Assembly: GCA_001874255.1 (NCBI GenBank)
Contig: MPDC01000014.1
Location: 1-64,000, forward strand
Origin: Alphaproteobacteria bacterium MedPE-SWcel
Lineage (GTDB): Bacteria > Pseudomonadota > Alphaproteobacteria > Rhodobacterales > Rhodobacteraceae
DNA: 64,000 nt
Direction of reading: 5' to 3'
The notes beneath the pieces are model-generated. The model ran no database searches. It was given only the letters and a program-made list of their open reading frames with translations, and was not told the DNA's origin. This document shows, one piece after another, positions 8,858 through 17,556 of the stretch; position 1 is the stretch's first letter; each line of letters starts with the position of its first letter. The translations under genes were made by a program, and so were the position numbers.

Positions 8858-9037
8858 TTACTTGGTCAGGATCAGCTTGCCCGCGCGGGTGATGCGCAGC
8901 GAATAGATCTGACCATTGAGCAAAATACGGGCCTGCACGCCGCCGCGGGTCAGATCCTCGGCGTGATAGGTCGGATAGGTCTCCGGCTGGGTCGCGGCGG
9001 CCATGTCTTCTTGGGAAATTGGTTTCAGGTTGGTCAT
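8858..9037 (-). CDS. hemP: Haemin uptake protein HemP
   Basis: 59-residue protein ending in ILLNGQIYSLRITRAGKLILTK, the signature of the HemP/HmuP family that is linked to haem and siderophore uptake and acts in some alphaproteobacteria and relatives as a regulator of haem transporter expression. I chose the ATG at 9037 (GAGG upstream), which gives the usual short N terminus; the track's 73-residue version starts 42 bp earlier. It is the first gene of the iron cluster and follows a candidate iron-rhodo box. Confidence 0.85.
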   Translation of the reverse strand: MTNLKPISQEDMAAATQPETYPTYHAEDLTRGGVQARILLNGQIYSLRITRAGKLILTK

Positions 9038-9270
9038 CGGGCGGGCCTCTGTGTCTGCTCGGCCTTGTCGAACAACCATTCAAGACAGAAACTCGGCTGT
9101 GGGAGCGCCTCAGAGAGGACGCAGGTCCACAGGTCCGACAGCGGCAGGCGGTCTGCGTCCTGATCGGTGTGCACGGGGTTTGGGCCAGATGGGGTCAACA
9201 TGGGGCATGAGCAGTGTTCGGGTTGTCGGCTGGCCTGTGCTCGGACAGGTTGGCTGGATTAATCTATACC

Positions 9271-9285
9271 TGATTTATTTTGTCA
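9271..9285 (-). promoter_or_regulatory. Candidate iron-rhodo box (RirA-type) upstream of hemP
   Basis: The sequence TGATTTATTTTGTCA is TGA-N9-TCA, the core of the iron-rhodo box, extended by one symmetric base on each side (C...G). It lies just downstream of a perfect TTGACA hexamer (9290-9295 on the minus strand), inside the promoter spacer region and about 235 bp upstream of hemP. Placement before an iron-uptake cluster makes iron-dependent repression likely. Confidence 0.6.
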
Positions 9286-9346
9286 GATATGTCAATCCGA
9301 TAATTTTGCTAGGTTTATGCTGATGCGGCGGTCGCTGCAGCGTTCG

Positions 9347-9375
9347 AAAGGCCGCCCCGGATCGGAACGGCCTTT
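9347..9375 (-). terminator. Terminator hairpin after metG
   Basis: AAAGGCCG...CGGCCTTT forms an 8-bp perfect stem with a 13-base loop, about 32 bp past the metG stop codon. The A/T ends of the stem supply a short U-run in either direction, so it may also insulate hemP transcription. Confidence 0.55.
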
Positions 9376-9406
9376 GATCTGAACAGGTTAGGCGGATTGG
9401 CCGGGA

Positions 9407-11128
9407 TCAGTCCTTGCGCACCCCGGCAAAGCGGTCTTGCCACTCTTCGCGCTGCTCGTCGGTGATCTTGGCAAAGAGCACCTCCGGAACGGTAAACCCG
9501 TGACCCGCTGGCAGCGCCGAGAGTGCCGCGGCAATGTCGTCGGGCCAGCTGCGGTCCGTGGTCTTGAGGGCCGCAAACATGCGGTCCGCCGCATCCGGAA
9601 TGAAGGGGGCCGACAACACGGCATAAAGACGGATCAGGTTGAGGCCGAGGCGGACCTGCGCGGCGGCCTGTTCGGGATCGGTCTTGAAGGTGGACCAAGG
9701 CGCGGCGGATTGCAGGTACTCGTTGCCCGCGACCCAGATCGCGCGCAGCTCCTGCGCGGATTTGCGGACGTCCATGGCCTCCATGTGACGTTCATAGGCG
9801 CCGATTCGGGTGGTCAGCTCCTCGATCAAGGCCTGTTCCTGTTCGGTCCAGGTGCCGCCCGCGGGCACGTCTTCGCCGAATTTAGACCGGCAGAATTTGG
9901 TGATCCGGGATATGAAATTGCCCAGAACATCGGCCAGATCCTTGTTCGCCGCTTGTTGGAAATTCTCCCAGGTGAATTCGGAATCGCTGCTCTCTGGCGC
10001 GTGCGACAAGAGCCACCACCGCCAGTAATCCGCAGGCAGGATCTCGAGCGCCTGATCCATGAAGACGCCGCGACCCTGGCTGGTAGAGAACTGGCCGCCA
10101 TCGTAATTCAGGTAGTTGAAGGATTTCAGGTGATCCACCATCTTCCACGGCTCGCCCGATCCAAGGATCGTGGCGGGAAAGGACAGGGTGTGGAAGGGGA
10201 CGTTGTCCTTGCCCATGAACTGGACGTATTTCACGTCATCCGCGCCTTTGTCGGTGCGCCACCAGCGCTCCCATGCGGCATCGTCCAGCCCGTTTTTCTC
10301 GGCCCATTCCCCGGCCGCTGCGATATATTCGATCGGGGCGTCGAACCAGACGTAGAACACCTTGCCTTCCATGCCGGGCCAATCGGCATCGCCGCGCTTG
10401 ACCGGCACGCCCCAATCGAGATCGCGGGTTATGCCCCGGTCCTGCAGGCCGTCGCCGTCGTGCAGCCATTTCTTGGCAATCGATGTGGTCAGAACCGGCC
10501 AGTCCTGTTTGCTGTCGATCCAGGCATCGAGCTGGTCGCGCATCGCGGATTGGCGCAGGAACAGGTGCTTGGTCTCGCGCACCTCCAGATCGGTGGAGCC
10601 GGAAATGGCCGAGCGCGGGTTGATCAGGTCGGTCGGGTCCAGCTGCTTTGTGCATTCTTCGCATTGGTCGCCGCGCGCCTTGTCGTAGCCGCAGTTGGGG
10701 CAGGTGCCCTCGATGTAGCGGTCCGGCAGAAAACGGCCATCGGCATTGGAATACACCTGTTTTTCAGAGACTTCAGAGATCAGCCCGGCCTCGGCCAGCT
10801 TGCCTGCAAAATGCTGGGTCAGCGCGTGGTTCTGCGGGCTGGAGGAGCGGCCGTAGTGGTCGAAGGACAGGCCAAACCGGGCGGCAATGTCGGTTTGGAC
10901 GGCGTGCATCTCGGCGCAATATTCGGCCACCGGTTTGCCTGCCTTGGCGGCGGCGAGCTCGGCTGGGGTGCCATGCTCGTCGGTGGCGCAGAGGAACAGG
11001 ACCTCATTGCCGCGGCCACGGTTGTAGCGGGCATAGAGATCGGCCGGCAGCTGGCTGCCGACGAGGTTGCCGAGGTGCTTGATCCCATTGATGTAGGGAA
11101 GTGCCGAGGTGATCAGAATTCGGGCCAT
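9407..11128 (-). CDS. metG: Methionyl-tRNA synthetase
   Basis: 573-residue class I synthetase that charges tRNA-Met. The HIGH-like motif is HLGN (about residues 18-21). A zinc knuckle [17 protein letters not shown] follows in the connective domain, and the KMSKS-like loop reads QFSTSQGRG (near residue 340). The anticodon-binding helical domain follows, and no C-terminal dimerisation domain is visible. The start at 11128 ([15 protein letters not shown]) is preferred to 11137 because family members begin this way and GGATGG sits at good spacing. The first lysine of the KMSKS-like loop is a glutamine here. Confidence 0.95.
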   Translation of the reverse strand: MARILITSALPYINGIKHLGNLVGSQLPADLYARYNRGRGNEVLFLCATDEHGTPAELAAAKAGKPVAEYCAEMHAVQTDIAARFGLSFDHYGRSSSPQNHALTQHFAGKLAEAGLISEVSEKQVYSNADGRFLPDRYIEGTCPNCGYDKARGDQCEECTKQLDPTDLINPRSAISGSTDLEVRETKHLFLRQSAMRDQLDAWIDSKQDWPVLTTSIAKKWLHDGDGLQDRGITRDLDWGVPVKRGDADWPGMEGKVFYVWFDAPIEYIAAAGEWAEKNGLDDAAWERWWRTDKGADDVKYVQFMGKDNVPFHTLSFPATILGSGEPWKMVDHLKSFNYLNYDGGQFSTSQGRGVFMDQALEILPADYWRWWLLSHAPESSDSEFTWENFQQAANKDLADVLGNFISRITKFCRSKFGEDVPAGGTWTEQEQALIEELTTRIGAYERHMEAMDVRKSAQELRAIWVAGNEYLQSAAPWSTFKTDPEQAAAQVRLGLNLIRLYAVLSAPFIPDAADRMFAALKTTDRSWPDDIAAALSALPAGHGFTVPEVLFAKITDEQREEWQDRFAGVRKD

Positions 11129-11227
11129 GTCGTCCATCCACGTCGCTTGTCTGGCCGTTCGTCTATCCCATGCAGCAGGGCACGAAAACCCCTCATGGCA
11201 CCGGGACGGTCAAACCGGTGTTCCGAA

Positions 11228-11273
11228 GCTGTCTCGCGACCGGCGGGAAGGCTGTCTTGCGACCGGCGGGCGA
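11228..11273. repeat. 23-bp tandem repeat, two units
   Basis: Two adjacent 23-bp units starting GCTGTCTCGCGACCGGCGGG and GCTGTCTTGCGACCGGCGGG lie in the gap between metG and the MFS gene. They differ at one position over the first 20 bases. Confidence 0.75.
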
Positions 11274-11290
11274 ACGGGGGCGGGGCGGCG

Positions 11291-12517
11291 CTACTGCCGG
11301 CCTTCCCGCGCCCGCTTCAGCATCTTGCCGATGGTGAAGGAGGTGCGCGGGGCATAGACATAGCGGGTGCGTTCCTCGGGGGCGGGGCGCGACCGCATGC
11401 GGGCGATGCCAAAGATGATGAGCCCGGCGTGCCCGAGGGCAACAAAGACGAAGAGAGCAACGGGTCCAAAGGCTTCGATCAGGGCCGAGGCCACCAAGGG
11501 CGCCGCGATGGCGCCGACGGCGTAGAAGAACATCAGGGCGGCCGACAGCTCCACCCGCTCTTCCGAGGTGGCAAAGTCGTTGGCGTGGGCGGCCGATACG
11601 GAAAAGATGGGCACCGTGGTCAGGCCGAAAAACGCGGCGGAGCCCATGATGGCAAAGGTGCCGCCTCCGCTGGCCGGCAGGGTCAGGGCGCAGGCCATCA
11701 TGGAGACGCCGGAAAGCCAGATCAACACCCAGCGGCGGTCGTATTTATCCGCCAGCCAGCCCACCGGATATTGCGCCAGCGCCCCGCCGAGAACAAAGGC
11801 CGCGAGAAAGAATGCGATCTGGTCCGCTCCGAGGCCGACCTCCTGGCCGTAGATGGGGCCGACCATCCGAAAGGAAGCGCCGCTGAGGGCCGCGACAATC
11901 ACCCCCGCAACCCCGAGCGGTGAACAGCGCCACGCAAGCGCCGGGCGCAGCCGCGCCGCAGAGGGCAGGGCGGGCTGGCTGGCGCTGGTCATCATCAGCG
12001 GCAGCAGGGTCGCGCAGCACAGGATCGCCAGCAGGTTGTACGACACATAGGACGCAGGTGGCAGAACCGCGATCAGCAGCTGCGCGGCAAAGGACGCCCC
12101 GGTATCGGCAATGCGGTACACGCCGGAGGTGCGGCCACGGTTCTCATTGGTCACCTTGGCGTTGATCCAGGCCTCGATCACCGTGTAGCAGCCCGCGACA
12201 CAGAGGCCTGAGGCGATCCGCATCGCGGCCCAGGCATAGGGGTCTTCGATCAAGGTGTGCCCCAGGAGCCCCATTGCGCCAAGGGCGGTGCAGACGGCAA
12301 AGGCCCGCGAGTGTCCCACCCGGCCCATCAGCCGGGGCGCCCACCAGCAACCGATGAAGAAACCGAGGAAATGCGCCGAGCCGAGCAGGCCGATCTGGCG
12401 GTTGTCAAATCCCATCGCGGCGCCGGACAGGGCGTCCAGCGGCCCTACGCCTCCGGTTGAAAGCTGCAGCAGGATGACGGACAAAAACAGGGCGGCAAAG
12501 GAAAGGAGTGTACGCAT
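11291..12517 (-). CDS. MFS transporter
   Basis: About 408 residues with a regular pattern of roughly twelve hydrophobic segments, matching the major facilitator superfamily. The early segment GFFIGCWWAPRLMGRVGHSR and the middle GWLADKYDRRW are the paired cytoplasmic loop signatures of the two halves. The branch resembles YcaD-like permeases with unknown substrates. The start is set at the ATG at 12517 (MRTLLSFAALF), beginning directly with the first membrane segment; 12532 is possible. No neighbour suggests a substrate. Confidence 0.85.
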   Translation of the reverse strand: MRTLLSFAALFLSVILLQLSTGGVGPLDALSGAAMGFDNRQIGLLGSAHFLGFFIGCWWAPRLMGRVGHSRAFAVCTALGAMGLLGHTLIEDPYAWAAMRIASGLCVAGCYTVIEAWINAKVTNENRGRTSGVYRIADTGASFAAQLLIAVLPPASYVSYNLLAILCCATLLPLMMTSASQPALPSAARLRPALAWRCSPLGVAGVIVAALSGASFRMVGPIYGQEVGLGADQIAFFLAAFVLGGALAQYPVGWLADKYDRRWVLIWLSGVSMMACALTLPASGGGTFAIMGSAAFFGLTTVPIFSVSAAHANDFATSEERVELSAALMFFYAVGAIAAPLVASALIEAFGPVALFVFVALGHAGLIIFGIARMRSRPAPEERTRYVYAPRTSFTIGKMLKRAREGRQ

Positions 12518-12541
12518 GTCAGGCCCGACCATAGGGTAAGT

Positions 12542-13339
12542 TTAGTCGGTCGCAGTATTCTTTTCGACGCGGGATGTCGTTTTAGGGTCGTGATGCGGAT
12601 TTTCCTCATGTCTCTTGTCCGGGAGCAGCTGCAACGCCGCGCCCGCAGCGGGGTGTCGGACACGCCAGGCCTTGACGGGCTGGGTGCGGGCGCGCAGGCG
12701 CTCCAGCCGCCATTGGCGGAGCGGTGCGGCAGTTGGGCCGACAGTCGGCTCAGCAGCCAGATCAGCAGTCGGGTCGGCATGAGACCGGGGCGCAGGCAGC
12801 GGGTGGGGCGCGGGCGATGAACCCGCGGAGAGGGCGACTGGTGAGCCGGGGGCATTGTGTTCGGCGGCCAGATGCCAGCGGCTCTCGATTCCCGGGGCGC
12901 CGCCCTGGTCTGGGGTCAGCAGCAGCGCCAGCGGAGCAGGAAGGGCTGCGCCACCGGATTCAGCCGCCAGATGCAGGCGGCGCACCGGGGTGAGCGCGGG
13001 AGGGGCGGGAAGATCGACCACCACCAGCGGCACCGCTCTGCTGCGCAGGCTTTCTTCGCAGGCCCACAGAAGGTCTTCGGCGCGGGTGGCGCGCAAGAAC
13101 AGGAAGCGGCCCGGATCGACAAAGTCGACCATTCCGTCGGGATTGAGCTGATCGGGGGTCCAGGCCGGGCTGATCCAGAGCACGGGGCCTTTGGTCGCGG
13201 CTGCCAGCCAGAGCGCAAAGGTCCGGCGCGCAGGCCCGCAGGCTTCGTGGGCGCGTCCCTTTGCCAGAGTCAGGGTCGGCAGTGGGGAAATCCCATCGCG
13301 GGCAGGATGGGTTTTGCGGGCAAGCAGGTGAGATGACAT
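12542..13339 (-). CDS. ImuA-like SOS protein (RecA-like fold), orphan
   Basis: 265 residues. Segments GPVLWISPAWTPDQLNPDGM, ATRAEDLLWACEESLRSRAV, RRLHLAAES and ALLLTPDQ...ESRWHLA follow the order seen in ImuA proteins, the RecA-like accessory factors of the ImuA-ImuB-DnaE2 mutagenesis complex. The C-terminal third is proline- and alanine-rich and poorly conserved in appearance. A GTTC-N7-GTTC SOS box lies 18 bp upstream, supporting an SOS role. Neither imuB nor dnaE2 is in this window, so it stands alone. Walker motifs are not evident, which is usual for ImuA. Confidence 0.65.
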   Translation of the reverse strand: MSSHLLARKTHPARDGISPLPTLTLAKGRAHEACGPARRTFALWLAAATKGPVLWISPAWTPDQLNPDGMVDFVDPGRFLFLRATRAEDLLWACEESLRSRAVPLVVVDLPAPPALTPVRRLHLAAESGGAALPAPLALLLTPDQGGAPGIESRWHLAAEHNAPGSPVALSAGSSPAPHPLPAPRSHADPTADLAAEPTVGPTAAPLRQWRLERLRARTQPVKAWRVRHPAAGAALQLLPDKRHEENPHHDPKTTSRVEKNTATD

Positions 13340-13356
13340 GCCCGCAGTATAGGGAT

Positions 13357-13371
13357 GTTCCTAGTTCGTTC
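13357..13371 (-). promoter_or_regulatory. Alphaproteobacterial SOS (LexA) box
   Basis: GTTCCTAGTTCGTTC is an exact GTTC-N7-GTTC, the LexA operator consensus in Rhodobacter and other alphaproteobacteria. It sits 18 bp before the start codon of the ImuA-like gene. Confidence 0.72.
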
Positions 13372-13416
13372 CAAGGCCAGGTTTTTCCAAGGCCGAGTTT
13401 TTCCAAGATCAAGTTT
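13369..13416. repeat. 16-bp tandem repeat, three units, upstream of the ImuA-like gene
   Basis: Three exact-length 16-bp units: TTCCAAGGCCAGGTTT, TTCCAAGGCCGAGTTT and TTCCAAGATCAAGTTT. The array begins inside the second half of the SOS box and extends into the upstream side of the promoter. Confidence 0.85.
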
Positions 13417-13483
13417 GCAGTCAGTTTTGCCACCCCTGCGCGGATATCAAAGATATGGAGGGCGCAGGGAGGGCAGGGAGCGC

Positions 13484-13885
13484 TTACCAGTGGTATGGGT
13501 TCAAGGGACCCTGCGCTGCCATCCAGGCCTCAAGGCCACCGCGCAGGCAATGTACATCCTGCAGCCCCATATCCTGAGCCAGCCGGGTGCTGAGCGCGGA
13601 CCGCCAGCCGTTGTCGCAGTAAAAGATGAACGTCGCCTCTTTCCCAAAGACTTCGCGGGCAAAGGGACTGTTCTGATCTAGCCAGAACTCCAGCAATCCG
13701 CGTGGGCAGGAGTGCGCGCCGGGAATGACGCCGGTCTTTTGCAGTTCGCGGAAGACACGGAGGTCAACGAATTCCACTTTCGTTGTATCGTGCAGCGCCA
13801 GACCATCCTCGACAGAGATGAAGGAAATCACGGATTCGGCATCCGCAACAAGGTCCTGATAGCTCTTGGTGGTGATGAAAGTCAT
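13484..13885 (-). CDS. Rhodanese-like domain protein
   Basis: 133 residues forming a single rhodanese domain (sulfurtransferase fold). VEFVDLRVFRELQKTGVIPGA is the first conserved block and FIFYCDNGWRSALS carries the active-site cysteine, so persulfide transfer is plausible. The domain ends with CLRGGLEAW. A strong AGGAGG lies before the ATG at 13885. No operon partner is present, and the cytoplasmic acceptor is unknown. Confidence 0.88.
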   Translation of the reverse strand: MTFITTKSYQDLVADAESVISFISVEDGLALHDTTKVEFVDLRVFRELQKTGVIPGAHSCPRGLLEFWLDQNSPFAREVFGKEATFIFYCDNGWRSALSTRLAQDMGLQDVHCLRGGLEAWMAAQGPLNPYHW

Positions 13886-13907
13886 GAAGTGCCTCCTTTT
13901 AAATCTG

Positions 13908-13921
13908 TGATCGTGAGATCA
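13908..13921. promoter_or_regulatory. Inverted repeat between rhodanese and aldo/keto reductase genes
   Basis: TGATCGTGAGATCA is TGATC-N4-GATCA, 23 bp upstream of the rhodanese start codon and within the shared divergent promoter region. It may be an operator; no cognate regulator is encoded next to it. Confidence 0.25.
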
Positions 13922-14082
13922 TTAGTCGGGAGTAGATGTTCTTTGTATACCATTGCGCACCGACTTTGTGTGACAGAAAACGACGCAATGGTTAATGATG
14001 CGGAGGGCAAGGCGGGCGGTGGCTTGCATTGGTGTCGCTAAGGGCTAGGGTCCTGCCAAGCATGACATGAGGAGACTACGTG

Positions 14083-15129
14083 ATGAAAATGAACCGGCTT
14101 GGCCGCACGGACATGATGGTATCGGAGCTGTGTCTCGGGACCATGACCTATGGAACGCAGACCGATGAGGCCGATGCCCATGCCCAGATCGACATGGCGC
14201 TGGATGCGGGACTCAACTTTCTCGATACGGCCGAGATGTATCCGGTCAACCCGGTCCGGGCCGAGACCATGGGGCGCAGTGAGGAATACATCGGCAGCTG
14301 GAACGCCAAAACCGGCCGCCGGGGCGCCTATATCCTGGCGACGAAACATTCCGGAGAGGGCTCTGTGGCGCGGGACGGGGCACCGATCTCGAGTGCCACC
14401 ATAGCAGCCACGATCGAGGCATCGCTGAAGCGTCTCCGGACCGATTATATCGACCTTTACCAGTTCCACTGGCCAAACCGGGGCAGCTATATGTTCCGCA
14501 AGAACTGGACATATGACCCGACCTCCTCAACCCAGAGCCGCGCGGATGTGATCGCGGATATGGAAGATTGTCTGGGCGCATTACAGCGCGAGGTGGACAG
14601 GGGCACGATCCGCGCGTTCGGCCTGTCGAACGAAAGCGCCTGGGGCACGGCGCAATGGTTGCGGCTGTCTGATGCGGGCAAGGGCCCTCGGGTGGCTTCG
14701 ATCCAGAACGAATATTCGTTTCTATGCCGCCTCTACGACACCGATCTGGCCGAGCTGAGCCATTACGAGGATGTTGGTCTATTGTCGTTCTCGCCGCTGG
14801 CTGCGGGATATCTGACTGGCAAGTATCAGAATGGTGCGGTGCCGGAAGGATCGCGCAAATCTCTCAACGCCGAGATGGGGGGGCGGCAGTCCGAGCGGGT
14901 GCTGGGCGCCGTTGCGGCCTATTTGCAGATCGCGGCGGATCATGGGCTGGATCCGGTGCATATGGCGCTGGCGTGGTGCAAGACGCGGCCCTTTATGACC
15001 TCGGCGATCTTTGGTGCCACCAATGTCACACAGCTGACGCATCTGCTGAACGGCGTGGATCTGGAGCTGAGCGATGCGGTCCTCGCCGATATCGATGCAG
15101 CCCACCGGGCCAACCCGATGCCCTATTGA
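14083..15129 (+). CDS. Aldo/keto reductase, Tas-like
   Basis: About 348 residues with the TIM-barrel fold of NADP(H)-dependent aldo/keto reductases. The catalytic tetrad is recognisable: Asp and Tyr in LDTAEMYPV, Lys in LATKHS and His in YQFHWPN. The segment after that His (NRGSYMFRKNW) resembles E. coli Tas. The ATG at 14083 is favoured by GGAG at 14071; the track's start is a GTG just before it. Substrate unknown; probably a soluble reductase of aldehydes or ketones. Confidence 0.88.
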   Translation: MKMNRLGRTDMMVSELCLGTMTYGTQTDEADAHAQIDMALDAGLNFLDTAEMYPVNPVRAETMGRSEEYIGSWNAKTGRRGAYILATKHSGEGSVARDGAPISSATIAATIEASLKRLRTDYIDLYQFHWPNRGSYMFRKNWTYDPTSSTQSRADVIADMEDCLGALQREVDRGTIRAFGLSNESAWGTAQWLRLSDAGKGPRVASIQNEYSFLCRLYDTDLAELSHYEDVGLLSFSPLAAGYLTGKYQNGAVPEGSRKSLNAEMGGRQSERVLGAVAAYLQIAADHGLDPVHMALAWCKTRPFMTSAIFGATNVTQLTHLLNGVDLELSDAVLADIDAAHRANPMPY

Positions 15130-15204
15130 ATGTCGTGGGCGGGTTAAATGTCGCGTGGGGCTCCCGCCCGTGTCGCCTGCATTGAAATGCAGCCTCCCCA
15201 GTTG

Positions 15205-15239
15205 GGCCCGGCGCCGCTGGCGCGGCGCGGCGCCGGGCC
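15205..15239. repeat. 13-bp-stem GC hairpin
   Basis: GGCCCGGCGCCGC and GCGGCGCCGGGCC form a perfect 13-bp stem around a 9-base loop. It lies 75 bp downstream of the aldo/keto reductase stop codon and lacks a U-tract. Confidence 0.7.
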
Positions 15240-15370
15240 GCACGTGCGGTGGTGAACCCGGTGGGGCCTGTGGGTGTACCAGGGGCGGCTCTGGATGGGA
15301 TTGGCGGCTGTCGTCACCGGGCTGCTGTCTGGCCGACGGATGTGTGATCGCCGAGGTTTGCCCCCGGACG

Positions 15371-15444
15371 CGCCTGCGCCGCGCATTCGCGCGGCGCTAT
15401 GCCCAACGGGAGCGGATCGTGAGATCCGGCGACGGGCGGGAGCC
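15371..15444 (-). repeat. Dispersed palindromic repeat, copy B
   Basis: On the minus strand it reads GGCTCCCGCC, then a spacer, then CCCGTTGGGCATAGCGCCGC and the hairpin GCGCCGCGC-GAAT-GCGCGGCGC (15376-15397). A second copy with the same order lies at 23171-23275 on the plus strand. Confidence 0.75.
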
Positions 15445-15472
15445 TTCCCCTTGCCAAACAGCACCGTCGAGT

Positions 15473-16504
15473 TCAGTTGGGGCTGTGGCTCGCATGGCGG
15501 TTGGCCTGCACTGCCGTATAGGAGGACATCGCTGTGGCCTCCCGCGCCTGCCGCAGTTCCCGCGCCGATGTGTCATGCGCGGTGCGGAAGGCGCGCGCGA
15601 AGCTTGACTGCGAGGTGAAGCCGGTGGCCACGGCAACCTCCATCAACGGCAGGTCGGTATCTGTCACCAGTCGCCGTGCCTCGGCCAGTCGCAGCTGCAG
15701 GTAGTGGTCCTGCGGCGTGGTATTCAGGCGCAGACGGAACTGTTGCTGTAAACTGCGGGGGCTGGTGCCCAAGGCCTCTGCGATTTCTGCGAGGGGTTTG
15801 GGATCGTCCAGCGCCGCCTCCATGATGGCATTGGCCTTTGCGGTCAGCGCGTTGTGCTTGTGGTGGCCGAGGCGGCTCTGTGCCCGCTGGGGCGCGGCAA
15901 TCCCGTCATAGAGGAACAGCCCGGCCACACGGGAGGCAAAGCCGTGCCCGTGCCGTGCGCTGATGATATGCAGCATCATCTCGATCGCCGGTGTTGCGCC
16001 GCCGGAGGTCAGCCGCCCGTCGGACACGGTAAAGCGGTCCGTCCGGCAATGAATGTCGGGGAAGCGGGCAGAAAAATTCTCCAGGTCTTCCCAATGGGTG
16101 GTCGCCGGATGACCATCCAGCAGCCCGGCCTCCGCCATCAGCCAGGGGCCGCCATCAATACCCGCGATGGTCGCGCCGGTGCCCGCAATCCGCCGCAGGC
16201 CGGCCAGCAGGCTGGGGGTGGCATGACGAGCGAGCTGGAACCCCGCGATCACCAGCAACAGGTCACAGCCGTCAAGCCGTGCCAGAGGCGCGGCGGGCAC
16301 GGTCAGCCCGCTGGTCAGCATCGGCGGCTCGGCCGTGGCGCTGATGTAGTCCCAGTCGAATGCGGGACGCCCTGCGAGGCGGTTCGCCGCCCGCATCGGA
16401 TCGACCGCGGCGGCAAAGGACAACGTATTGCACTCGTCCATCACCAGAACGGCGGTCTTGAGCGGGCGGTTCTCCGGCTGGAGTATGTTTTTTGCGGATT
16501 TCAT
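15473..16504 (-). CDS. GlxA-type AraC-family regulator (CdhR-like)
   Basis: 343 residues from the ATG at 16504 (MKSAKNILQPENRPLK). The N-terminal half is a DJ-1/PfpI-like amidase fold (LLVIAGFQLARHAT, GIDGGPWLMAEAGLLDGHPATTHWE) and the C-terminal half an AraC double helix-turn-helix (LAEIAEALGTSPRSLQQQFR and LMEVAVATGFTSQSSFARAF). This is the architecture of CdhR and GbdR, which activate carnitine and betaine catabolism in Pseudomonas. It is divergent from the carnitine genes with a 134-bp shared promoter region, so control of those genes is likely. The track's earlier start at 16636 would leave almost no promoter. Confidence 0.85.
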   Translation of the reverse strand: MKSAKNILQPENRPLKTAVLVMDECNTLSFAAAVDPMRAANRLAGRPAFDWDYISATAEPPMLTSGLTVPAAPLARLDGCDLLLVIAGFQLARHATPSLLAGLRRIAGTGATIAGIDGGPWLMAEAGLLDGHPATTHWEDLENFSARFPDIHCRTDRFTVSDGRLTSGGATPAIEMMLHIISARHGHGFASRVAGLFLYDGIAAPQRAQSRLGHHKHNALTAKANAIMEAALDDPKPLAEIAEALGTSPRSLQQQFRLRLNTTPQDHYLQLRLAEARRLVTDTDLPLMEVAVATGFTSQSSFARAFRTAHDTSARELRQAREATAMSSYTAVQANRHASHSPN

Positions 16505-16638
16505 CAACTTCGATTCGCCTGAGGTAAACTCTTGTCCGCAAGGCTGGGCCAAGGTCGATGTCAGCGCAAATTGGAATCCGGGGAGAAGCCTGGGGATAAC
16601 CCGAGGCACAACCCTGTACATCAGAGGGAAAAACAAAA

Positions 16639-17556
16639 ATGCCGCTTTCCATGAACCGCGAGGTCTTTATCACCTGTGCCGTGACCGGTTCCGGAGGGAC
16701 CCAGGATCGCAGCCCGCATGTGCCCCGCTCCCCCAGAGAGATTGCCGAGAGCGCCATCGCTGCGGCCAAAGCCGGGGCGGCCGTGGTGCATTGCCATGTG
16801 CGCGATCCGGAAACCGGAGCGCCCTCTCGGGACCTCGCCCTCTACCGGGAATTGACCGACCGGGTCCGCGACAGCGACACCGATGTGGTGCTGAACCTGA
16901 CGGCCGGCATGGGCGGCGACATCATCTTTGGTGGGGTCGAGAGCCCCCTGCCGGTGAACGCGGCCGGCACCGATATGATCGGTGCCACGGAACGTGTGGC
17001 CCATGTGGCCGAATGCCTGCCCGAAATCTGCACGCTGGATTGCGGCACCATGAACTTTGCCGAGGCCGACTATGTCATGACCAACACGCCGGGCATGTTG
17101 CAGGCGATGGGCCGGATGATGACCGAGCTGGGCGTGAAGCCCGAAATCGAAGCCTTTGACACCGGCCACCTCTGGTATGCCAAACAGCTGGTAAAGGATG
17201 GCATCCTCGACAGCCCTGCGCTGGTGCAGCTGTGCATGGGGGTGCCCTGGGGCGCGCCGGATGACCTCAATACCTTCATGGCGATGGTCAACAATGTGCC
17301 CGACGACTGGAGCTTTTCTGCCTTTGGGCTGGGGCGCAACCAGATGGCCTATGTGGCGGCCTCGGTGCTGGCGGGCGGCAATGTGCGGGTCGGGCTTGAG
17401 GACAACCTCTACCTGGACAAGGGCGTGCTGGCGCAAAACTGGCAGCTGGTCGAACGGGCGGGCGCGATCATCGAAAACCTCGGCGCCCGGGTCATCACCC
17501 CGGCGGAGGTGCGCGCGCAGCTGGGCCTGACGAAACAGGCGCCACTGGCGACGTGA
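16639..17556 (+). CDS. BKACE-family 3-dehydrocarnitine cleavage enzyme
   Basis: 305 residues of the beta-keto acid cleavage enzyme (KCE/DUF849) family, zinc-dependent TIM barrels that transfer acetyl-CoA onto a beta-keto acid. The zinc-binding [10 protein letters not shown] lies near residue 52, and [10 protein letters not shown] is also present. In carnitine loci the family member (CdhC type) converts 3-dehydrocarnitine plus acetyl-CoA into betainyl-CoA and acetoacetate. The neighbouring fusion gene makes the substrate and uses the product, which supports that role. The start at 16639 has GAGGGA upstream; 16651 ([11 protein letters not shown]) is possible. Confidence 0.85.
   Translation: MPLSMNREVFITCAVTGSGGTQDRSPHVPRSPREIAESAIAAAKAGAAVVHCHVRDPETGAPSRDLALYRELTDRVRDSDTDVVLNLTAGMGGDIIFGGVESPLPVNAAGTDMIGATERVAHVAECLPEICTLDCGTMNFAEADYVMTNTPGMLQAMGRMMTELGVKPEIEAFDTGHLWYAKQLVKDGILDSPALVQLCMGVPWGAPDDLNTFMAMVNNVPDDWSFSAFGLGRNQMAYVAASVLAGGNVRVGLEDNLYLDKGVLAQNWQLVERAGAIIENLGARVITPAEVRAQLGLTKQAPLAT

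Larger units (their letters stand above)
15130..15472. other. Gene-free gap rich in palindromic repeats
   Basis: This 343-bp gap between the convergent aldo/keto reductase and GlxA-type genes holds no convincing gene. It contains a long GC hairpin (15205-15239) and one copy of a dispersed repeat (15371-15444). Both could serve as transcription barriers between the converging genes. Confidence 0.6.

Noticed and set aside
9437-11923. 828-residue plus-strand ORF
   Set aside because: It is antisense to metG and part of the MFS gene, has no ribosome binding site and a low-complexity composition; a shadow frame.
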